NCBI GenBank assembly: GCA_021414115.1 | Contig: JAIOPD010000131.1 | Location: 1 to 52,012, forward strand | Length of the DNA: 52,012 nt | DNA from: Planctomycetia bacterium | GTDB lineage: Bacteria; Planctomycetota; Planctomycetia; Pirellulales; UBA1268 | Direction: 5' to 3' | Shown here: positions 45,271 to 52,012 of the stretch, one piece after another | Position numbering within the stretch: position 1 is the first letter of the stretch | Layout: each line of letters opens with the position of its first letter | Notes under the pieces: model-generated | Databases searched by the model: none | Told to the model about the DNA's origin: nothing | The model's input: the letters and a program-made list of their open reading frames with translations, nothing else | Position numbers and translations under genes: made by a program

Positions 45271-48200
45271 GGCATCGTCGCCTGGGCGATGACCTGATCC
45301 ATCAACATCCGGACCGCCGTCCTCACGATCGGCTTGTCACGGATCCAGCCGGCAAAATCCTCGCCATGGGCGGCGTAGGCATCATAGAGCCAGCTTGGAG
45401 CATCCGTGGTGAGCCAGTCTCGAAACAGCAGCCACTTCGGGTTGGTCTCGCCATAGACCTCGCGGGCAACCCAGCAGAAGCCACCCTGACCACCGCCTTG
45501 GCCGAGACCGCCCTGTCCGCCACCCTGCCCGAGACCGCCCTGACCGCCTCCCTGGCCGAGACCACCCTGACCGCCACCTTGGCCGCCGCCCTGACCGAGA
45601 CCGCCCTGACCGCCGCCCTGGCCACCGGTGTTCGATGCTCCTGTTCCGCCAGCTCCCGCACCGGAGAAGTTGAACTGCGTGACCTGCCCGACACCGGAGA
45701 AGAGTGGCACGCAGGTGATGCGGACATACCGCCGATCGGCCGACACGACGGCCCGCGCATAGAGGTTCACGCCCTCGGGGAGGGTCGTGATGATCGGCTG
45801 ATAGCCCACGGCGCCGCGGCCGAAAAAGGGAAGGCCGGGTGCTCCGGGCGTCGTCGTGGTGCCGCCGCGGCTCTGCGACATGGCCTCGGTTGCCGATGGA
45901 TCGGCGAGTGCCGCCAGCTGCTGAGCCAGAACGGCTCTCCCGAGCGTCCGCTGAGCGGCCACGTCCTGCGAGACCTGGGCATCGAGCAGCGGCTGCTTGC
46001 GACGGCCTTCCGGCACGTTCACCGACAGCAACTGATCGTCGGCTCCGATCCGAACCTGACGCCGCATCGTCTGCTCACGATCCGTTCCGCGATGAATCGT
46101 CATTTCAGCGGTGATGGTGTCGGCGGCTACCTTGCCCCACACACGTCGGACCAGGATCCGATACTCCCCCGGAAAAGCCTGCGTGGCCACGTACCGTTCC
46201 CGGTGGATCGCGTTGTCGGCGTCTGCCACCGCGTCCATGTCGCCGAGGAGCGTGCCCCCTGAGGTCGACCGCGGCGACGCCGGCGAGCAGACGGTGCCGG
46301 GCGGCTCTTCGACAAGCACGTCGATGTCGGCATCACCGGTCCAGGAGAGATCGATGACCACGTCGCGGACGAGCGCCGCATCGACGGCGTTCCGAAAGGC
46401 GACCGCGTCGGCCGTTCGGCCGCTCTTCTCGAGGGAGTCGATCGTCGCCTTGGCGAGCCGGCCCGCCCGGGTCACGACCTCCTGCTGGCCGGCCGGCCAT
46501 TCATGCGCGAGCACTCCAGGGCAGGCCCAGAGCAGGGCTGCGGTGTCGTCGGTTCGGGCAGCCACCGCCATCGCGAGCGCGAACGCCTCGCGGTTGGCAG
46601 GATCGATCCGAATCACCTGCCGGCAGACCCGGATGGCCTGCTTGTCGGATCCAAATCTGGCGAGGTAGTTGGCGAGTTGGAGCAACTCGACCGGGCCCGA
46701 TGCGAAGTCGGCGGCGGAGAGCAGCGCCCGCTCGACGTCATCGCGAGGCTGTCCGGCAGCCTCCATCGCCACGGCCAGCGACTCGTACATCCAAGACTCA
46801 CCATGGCCGCAGGCGATGGCCGCCGAGATCAGTTCCGCAGCCTTGTCAAACCGGCCTTCGCGGCCGAGTTCGGCGGCCGACACCCGCAGCCTGGCCAGTC
46901 TCATCGCGGCATCCCGTTCATCGACAGGGGCGTCCGGTGTTTTTCCGGTCGCCTTTCCGGAGGGGAGATAGGCCTCGAGCGACGCCCGCAGGTCGTCAGC
47001 GTTCAGAACCGATTCCGGCAGCCCGACCCGCTCCATGACCGCCGGGTTCGCCGCAGGTTGCTCGGCGCCAGACGTGGCGGCGGTCGGCACGACCGTGCCG
47101 TTCGAGCCGCTCGCGAGCTTCGATTTTGCACTCGATATTTGAAACGGCCCGCCCGGCGTGGCCTGCCGTGCGTCAATGACGCGGTCCATCAGCATTCGCA
47201 GCACCGTCTTCACGGCAGGCTTGTCGTGAATCCAGACCGCGAACGATTCGCCCCGCGCGGCATAGAGATCGTGGAGCCAGGCCGGGGCATCGCTGGTGAT
47301 CCATTCGCGAAAGGCGAGCCAGCGGGGGTCGTGCACGCCATACACCTCTCGAGCCACCCAACAAAAGCCTCCCATGCCACCGCCGCCCATGCCGCCCATG
47401 CCGCCTCCCATGCCACCGCCACCACCGCCCATGTTCATGCCGCTGTTGACGCTGTTTTGGCCACCGAGGCCACCGCCCGACTGGAAGGGATTCAAACCCG
47501 AGCCGGGGTCCACGGGGAGCACGAGGTCGGCGACGGGATATACCTTGACCACGAGGTTCTCTTGTGCCTTCTCGGTGGTCGTGATCAACAGGACTTCGTT
47601 CTTCACGAGGTATGTCAGATCGATGTTGCCCAGCAGCAGTCGCAGGGCGGATCGCAGCGTGATTCCAGACAGGTTCTGCGTGATCGGCGTGTCGAGATCG
47701 ATACCGCCGTCCTCCAGGGCTTTGACGTCGAGCTGAACCGGAATGTTGTTGGAGTCACGAATCTGGGCGATCACGTCCCGCAGCGGCGTCTCGTTGAACT
47801 CGAACTGCGAGACGGGCTCGTCGAGGGCCGCGTAGATTTTCTGCTCCTGGCTTCCCGGATTGGCCAGATCGACAGACTTGTATTTCTCGCGGAGCCGCGT
47901 GATCTCCTTCCACCGCTCGGCGCTCGGGTAGAGGATGGGCGGCTCATCCGAGAAGGGGATCGCTGCGGCATCGGCGAGATGCATCACATCCATGAAGCCT
48001 CGCTCCTGGTCCCGCCTCACGCGGGTGTTCTCGGCGTCGTAGTCGAGGATGCGGGCCACGAGCGGCGCTGTCCTGCCGACGACCCGGGCCGTCATGGGGA
48101 TCGGGTGGTTGGCGTAGAGCGGCGGAGCCTCCTCGGCGATCACCTCCGCAACCTCCCGCTCCGCCTGCACGAACGCGGAGGTGGGCCGCTGGTAGCCGAC

Positions 48201-49859
48201 TCGGATCCCCTCCTCGACGAGGGCGTTGTAGCGCTCGGTGAGTTGCTTGATCTTTTCCTCGCGCCGCTGGAGCTCGCCGTTGAGCCGCTGCCGCTCGCGT
48301 CCGATGGCCGCCCGCCGCTCGGCGGCCAGGTCGCGTTCCAGCTTCTCCCGTGACCGCACGATCGACTCACGAATACGCATCTCAACCTGGGCCAGAAGTC
48401 GCTCGCGGGTGCCGGCGTCGAGATCATCGTCCTCTTTGATCGTCTGCTGCAGTTGCTTGAGCTGATCGCGGGCAAGGTCGGGATCGGTGGCCAGCAGGTT
48501 CCGTGATTCGCGGAGTCGCACGGCCGTGTCCTGTTCGAGGTTCTGGGCCCGCACACGCCGCATCTGCTCGAGTTCGGCGAGTTCGGATTCGTCTTCGGCA
48601 CCCAGGCCTGGTCGTCCGGGGCGATCGACCGATGGGCTCGGCGGGGGCAGGCCGTCCGCGTCGCCCGCCAGCCCGCGCTGCGCCACTTCACGGATCAGCG
48701 ATGCGTCGGTGTTGTCGGGGTCGCGACGGAGGGAGGCTTCGGCGAGCCGCACGGCGGACGCATGAGAACCGGAGGCCTCGGCCTGTCGGGAAAGCGCCGC
48801 GAGCGTGGCGGCCTCGCCACGGATCACGTTCCGGGCGAGATCGACCCCTTCCCGACCGAGAAGGGGCAGGAAGACGCCATCGCTGTCGCGGGCATTGCGG
48901 GCCAGTTCGGCGAGGTAGGCGTTTTCAGCCCGGGGCAGGGCTGCCGGGATCGCGAGCGTCGTGGCATCTCCGCCGTTGAGCGCGAGATCAAGACGACCGG
49001 CCTCGAGGGTTCCTTCGATCAGCACCACCGAGTCGCGGTCAGCCCGGAGGGGCGGCAAACGACCGGGGAGCATGCGGAGACCGGCGTTCGGGGCATCGCT
49101 CGCGATCGCCACATCGGTGGGCCACGCGACCGACTGCACGGCGAGCTTGCCGATGGTCGCCCCGGCCGCCTTCGCATCGGCATCGTCTTCCGGCACCGTC
49201 AGCATCCCCCCGGTGGCGCTGGCGAGCGCCGCGAGACAGGGCCAGTTGATTTGCGGGCCCACGCCGAGACTTGAGACGGAAATCTGTTCGGACCGCAGCA
49301 GATCGATCACCCGCGAAAAGTCGCTCGCGTCGATCCCGCTGAGTGCCGGCCCGTCGCCGATGTAGATGATCGCGCGAGGTCCTTTGACTCGAGCCAGCTG
49401 CGTCGCGGCTTCTTCGAGTGCGGCGATTAGGTCGGTCGAGCCGAGCGGCGTGCGGCCGTCCAGCGCGAGCCGTGCCTCGCGGAGGGAGTCGCTCTTCCCC
49501 GCGTGGAATCCATCGGCCAGTGGTGAACTCGAGACATCGACCACGGACGCGGCGAACCGGTCGTCGGGCCGCGACTCCTCGAGCAGGCCGGTGAGCGACT
49601 CGATCGCCCGCTGTCGGTAGACGCCGGTCTGGCTCGCCGATGTGTCGATGAGCACGACCACGTGGGATGGGCCGGTGGCCGCTTTTGAGACGGCCGCCCG
49701 AAGGCCCATCGCGGTCACGGGCTGTTGGCCATCCGCAGCGACGCATGCGTCGACGAAGGTCACCGACGCCACCGGTTCGGCCGCGGGGGCCGGCTGGATT
49801 TGGACCGCGAGGGCGAGAGCGATCGCGGCTGTGAAAGAGGATAACCGGGGGCGGTACAT
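45252..49859 (-). CDS. giant secreted VWA/TPR/DUF2135-like protein with two CWVAREVYG domains
   Basis: The 1535-aa protein starts MYRPRLSSFTAAIALALAVQ, a signal peptide. A VWA domain with MIDAS DTSAS (residues 72-76) lies near the start. A long coiled coil follows (about 430-600, rich in E, R and Q), then an STN-like segment (EFNETPLRDVIAQIRDSNNI). A Gly/Met-rich linker leads to the first CWVAREVYG module (about 845-915). TPR-like helices follow, then a DUF2135-like segment (DIDVLVEEPPGTVC ... GEYRILVRRVWG), a strand ADRRYVRITCVPLFS and a Gly/Gln-rich repeat. A second CWVAREVYG module ends the protein. Such proteins are probably surface or periplasmic. An upstream extension in frame has no family character. 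Confidence 0.75.
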   Translation of the reverse strand: MYRPRLSSFTAAIALALAVQIQPAPAAEPVASVTFVDACVAADGQQPVTAMGLRAAVSKAATGPSHVVVLIDTSASQTGVYRQRAIESLTGLLEESRPDDRFAASVVDVSSSPLADGFHAGKSDSLREARLALDGRTPLGSTDLIAALEEAATQLARVKGPRAIIYIGDGPALSGIDASDFSRVIDLLRSEQISVSSLGVGPQINWPCLAALASATGGMLTVPEDDADAKAAGATIGKLAVQSVAWPTDVAIASDAPNAGLRMLPGRLPPLRADRDSVVLIEGTLEAGRLDLALNGGDATTLAIPAALPRAENAYLAELARNARDSDGVFLPLLGREGVDLARNVIRGEAATLAALSRQAEASGSHASAVRLAEASLRRDPDNTDASLIREVAQRGLAGDADGLPPPSPSVDRPGRPGLGAEDESELAELEQMRRVRAQNLEQDTAVRLRESRNLLATDPDLARDQLKQLQQTIKEDDDLDAGTRERLLAQVEMRIRESIVRSREKLERDLAAERRAAIGRERQRLNGELQRREEKIKQLTERYNALVEEGIRVGYQRPTSAFVQAEREVAEVIAEEAPPLYANHPIPMTARVVGRTAPLVARILDYDAENTRVRRDQERGFMDVMHLADAAAIPFSDEPPILYPSAERWKEITRLREKYKSVDLANPGSQEQKIYAALDEPVSQFEFNETPLRDVIAQIRDSNNIPVQLDVKALEDGGIDLDTPITQNLSGITLRSALRLLLGNIDLTYLVKNEVLLITTTEKAQENLVVKVYPVADLVLPVDPGSGLNPFQSGGGLGGQNSVNSGMNMGGGGGGMGGGMGGMGGGGMGGFCWVAREVYGVHDPRWLAFREWITSDAPAWLHDLYAARGESFAVWIHDKPAVKTVLRMLMDRVIDARQATPGGPFQISSAKSKLASGSNGTVVPTAATSGAEQPAANPAVMERVGLPESVLNADDLRASLEAYLPSGKATGKTPDAPVDERDAAMRLARLRVSAAELGREGRFDKAAELISAAIACGHGESWMYESLAVAMEAAGQPRDDVERALLSAADFASGPVELLQLANYLARFGSDKQAIRVCRQVIRIDPANREAFALAMAVAARTDDTAALLWACPGVLAHEWPAGQQEVVTRAGRLAKATIDSLEKSGRTADAVAFRNAVDAALVRDVVIDLSWTGDADIDVLVEEPPGTVCSPASPRSTSGGTLLGDMDAVADADNAIHRERYVATQAFPGEYRILVRRVWGKVAADTITAEMTIHRGTDREQTMRRQVRIGADDQLLSVNVPEGRRKQPLLDAQVSQDVAAQRTLGRAVLAQQLAALADPSATEAMSQSRGGTTTTPGAPGLPFFGRGAVGYQPIITTLPEGVNLYARAVVSADRRYVRITCVPLFSGVGQVTQFNFSGAGAGGTGASNTGGQGGGQGGLGQGGGQGGGQGGLGQGGGQGGLGQGGGQGGLGQGGGQGGFCWVAREVYGETNPKWLLFRDWLTTDAPSWLYDAYAAHGEDFAGWIRDKPIVRTAVRMLMDQVIAQATMPCPVSE
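45479..45634. repeat. 30-bp-class tandem repeats encoding Gly/Gln-rich linker
   Basis: In the gene the repeat encodes units of GGLGQGGGQG just before the C-terminal module. On plus it is seen as degenerate ccgaccaccgc-like units. It is within the VWA gene and not a CRISPR array. Confidence 0.75.
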
Positions 49860-50112
49860 GACAGACGCTCCGAAGCCTGGTGATGGTCGGTGCCGGCAAG
49901 GGTCCGCCTGAGAGCATATTTGTCCGGCAGAAACCCGCCAACGTCGTTCTGGGCGGACACGACGGTATTTTTCGCCTTTTTGGCAGGCAGGGGTCGTCTT
50001 CGTGGACGCTGATTCGCCATTGGAGCATCGCGTCCGACTCCCGATAATCGAGGTTGTCGCTCGCGTGACGGTGCGGCGACTCGCGCCCATGTCTCCTGGA
50101 AAAGGCCGCCTC

Positions 50113-51231
50113 ATGACCCTGCGCCGAGCTTCCGCAACAAGGGATTTCCCTGGTTGCGTTGCGATTCTCTACGGCTTTTTGGCTGCGGCAGCGGCGACCG
50201 GCCAACCCCCCGTCGGGCCCGAGGCAAAGGCGGCCGACCGGGCGTTTACGTCTGAGGAGAGGACCAACATCGGCGTCTACGAGACGGTCAACCGGGGCGT
50301 GGTCAACATCAACACCAAGGCCACCGTAGCCACCGGACTCTTTCTCCTTGAGGTGCCTTCGGAGGGCGCCGGATCGGGCATCGTTCTCGATCGGCAGGGG
50401 CATGTGCTGACGAACTTCCACGTCGTGGAGGGAGCACGCGAGATCCAGGCGATGCTGTACGACGGTTCTTCTCACGCCGCCCGCGTGGTCGGCATCGATC
50501 CCGCAACCGACGTGGCGGTGATCAAGGTCGACGCCCCGGAAGAGATCCTGCATCCCGTGGCGTTCGGCACGTCGAACGACCTGCGGGTGGGCCAGCGTGT
50601 GTTTGCTATCGGCAATCCGTTTGGGCTCGAGCGGACCCTCACGACGGGCATCATCTCGAGCCTCAATCGCTCGCTGCCGACCAAGACGGGCCGCACGATC
50701 AAGTCGATCATTCAGACCGATGCCGCGATCAACCCGGGCAATTCCGGCGGCCCGCTCGTGGATAGCGGCAGCCGGCTGATCGGCATGACCACAGCCATCG
50801 CCAGCCGCACTGGCCAGAGCGCGGGAGTGGGGTTTGCGATCCCCGTGGGCACATTGACGCGGATCGTGCCCCAACTCATCAAGCAGGGGAAAGTGGTGCG
50901 GCCAGATGCGGGAATCGCCCGTGTTTACCAGTCGGATGCCGGCTTGGTGGTGGCCGAACTCAGTCCCGAGGGACCCGCCGAACGGGCGGGCCTTCGCGGC
51001 TTCAAAATTATTCGCGAACGGCGGCGCCAGGGACCGTTCACGGTGGAAACTTCGCGGGTGGATCGTTCCGGCGCGGATTTGATCGTCGCCGTGGCTGGGC
51101 AAGCGGTGCGGACTGCGGACGATTTTCTGTCGGCCGTGGAGTCGCGAAATCCAGGCGAGCAGGTGCTGATTCGGGTGCAGCGGGAAGGCCACGAGCTCGA
51201 CGTGCCGGTCGTGTTGGATGCTGAAAAATAG
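50113..51231 (+). CDS. HtrA/DegP-type serine protease with one PDZ domain
   Basis: The 372-aa protease starts MTLRRASATRDFPGCVAIL and has a signal-type segment (ILYGFLAAAAATGQ). The catalytic triad is visible: His in VLTNFHVVEGAR, Asp in ATDVAVIKVD, Ser in NPGNSGGPLVDSG. The C-terminal PDZ domain (about residues 265-372) contains LSPEGPAERAGLRGFKI and LIVAVAGQAVRTADDFLSAV. The ATG at 50113 has AAGG about 9 nt upstream; an ATG at 50089 is the next alternative. It is divergent from the VWA gene, with a gap of 253 nt. Confidence 0.9.
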   Translation: MTLRRASATRDFPGCVAILYGFLAAAAATGQPPVGPEAKAADRAFTSEERTNIGVYETVNRGVVNINTKATVATGLFLLEVPSEGAGSGIVLDRQGHVLTNFHVVEGAREIQAMLYDGSSHAARVVGIDPATDVAVIKVDAPEEILHPVAFGTSNDLRVGQRVFAIGNPFGLERTLTTGIISSLNRSLPTKTGRTIKSIIQTDAAINPGNSGGPLVDSGSRLIGMTTAIASRTGQSAGVGFAIPVGTLTRIVPQLIKQGKVVRPDAGIARVYQSDAGLVVAELSPEGPAERAGLRGFKIIRERRRQGPFTVETSRVDRSGADLIVAVAGQAVRTADDFLSAVESRNPGEQVLIRVQREGHELDVPVVLDAEK

Positions 51232-51356
51232 GCCGTTTTGCCTTTTTTCGGGCAACGGCGAACAACTGACGGGCCGGCGACGTATCAACTGATCCCCCGC
51301 CGCTGAGTTGCCGATGAACGTCGGCAAGAAAATTTTTGCGGCCGCAAAGCAGCCTG

Positions 51357-51384
51357 TTGACCACGTGTCCGACGCTGCTATGCT
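51357..51384 (+). promoter_or_regulatory. rrn promoter
   Basis: TTGACC (51357-51362), a 16-bp spacer and TATGCT (51379-51384) form a strong sigma70-type promoter. The transcript would start near 51391, about 230 nt before mature 16S. Confidence 0.7.
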
Positions 51385-51430
51385 TGGGGGCTCGCCGCGA
51401 GGAATCGCAAGGTTGTTCGCGGCGGACTGA

Positions 51431-51442
51431 TCTTTGACAATT
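51431..51442 (+). promoter_or_regulatory. boxA-like rrn leader antitermination site
   Basis: The segment tctttgacaatt resembles the boxA region found in rRNA leaders (family form TGCTCTTTGACAA). It lies downstream of the promoter and about 178 nt before 16S. Confidence 0.5.
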
Positions 51443-51619
51443 CGGCAGTCGATCTTTTTTGGTTTCGGCCGGCACGCGATCGTGTACCGGCAAGTGACCG
51501 AGCGTCGGGCAACCGGCATTCGGTCGCGAACCATTTTTTCAACAGTTAGGTCGAATCTCTTCGAGATTCAGGCGAATCAACGTCGCATCTGCTTCGGCAG
51601 GTGCGGCATGAAGAACCAA

Positions 51620-52012
<393 letters not shown>

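Larger units (their letters stand above)
51232..51619. promoter_or_regulatory. rRNA operon promoter and leader region
   Basis: No gene is seen in these 388 bp. They contain the rRNA promoter, an A/T-rich segment just before it (aaaatttttgcgg, near 51330) that may act as an UP element, and a leader with a boxA-like sequence before 16S. Confidence 0.6.

Noticed and set aside
45479-45634. Direct repeats that could be mistaken for a CRISPR array
   Set aside because: The units are contiguous, in frame, lack spacers and encode a Gly/Gln linker.

Overview
The window is a high-GC bacterial chromosome segment that I read as a planctomycete, probably Pirellulales-like (inference). The grounds are the partial 16S rRNA at the right edge, proteins resembling DUF1573, DUF1207 and DUF6798 families, a very large secreted VWA protein with paired 'CWVAREVYG' domains, and a tmRNA tag ending AEAQFSLAA (the Rhodopirellula tag is AEENFALAA, from memory).

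Layout. 1-910 is a gene-poor, repeat-rich stretch with an IS630-type transposase remnant. 911-5143 (minus) carries glgC and leuS. 5332-9084 (plus) carries an acyl-activating AMP ligase, a translationally coupled protein of unknown function and a ThiF/MoeB-type E1-like enzyme. 9069-12999 (minus) is a complete sugar ABC importer (binding lipoprotein, permease, double ATPase), followed by a flavin reductase gene and, on plus, an outer-membrane DUF1207-like protein and tsaD. 16265-23245 (minus) is an information-processing run: prs, a CxxCH secreted protein, rplY, pth, rpsF, ssb, rplI, dnaB. A DUF4432-like sugar-mutarotase-fold gene follows on plus.

An integrated element of about 12 kb occupies 24949-36949. 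It is bounded by a perfect 20-bp direct repeat that is the 3' end of the tmRNA gene ssrA. It carries an FRG-domain protein, a frameshifted Type IIL (MmeI-like) restriction-methyltransferase, a three-gene cassette of unknown function led by a TIGR04255-like protein, a protein with a C-terminal helix-turn-helix-like segment, a small excisionase-like HTH protein, a primase-helicase and a tyrosine integrase. The integrase reading frame runs across the attachment site. In the integrated state its tail is antisense tmRNA; in the excised circle the same frame would join a 62-codon tail lying at the far end of the island. I consider this the most interesting feature of the window. The element also appears to supply the ssrA terminator.

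After ssrA come a DUF1573 protein, prpC and prpB (two steps of the 2-methylcitrate cycle, prpD not in view), a polytopic membrane protein, a small secreted protein, a second repeat cluster, then tyrS, ispD and the 1535-aa VWA protein as one minus-strand unit. An HtrA-type protease and the 5' end of a 16S rRNA gene with a clear promoter close the window.

A dispersed repeat family (core ggaagcccggagcgcgagcg plus an inverted companion) occurs at five or more intergenic sites, often as inverted pairs, and behaves like a REP/BIME family. All calls come from reading the sequence; no database search was run.
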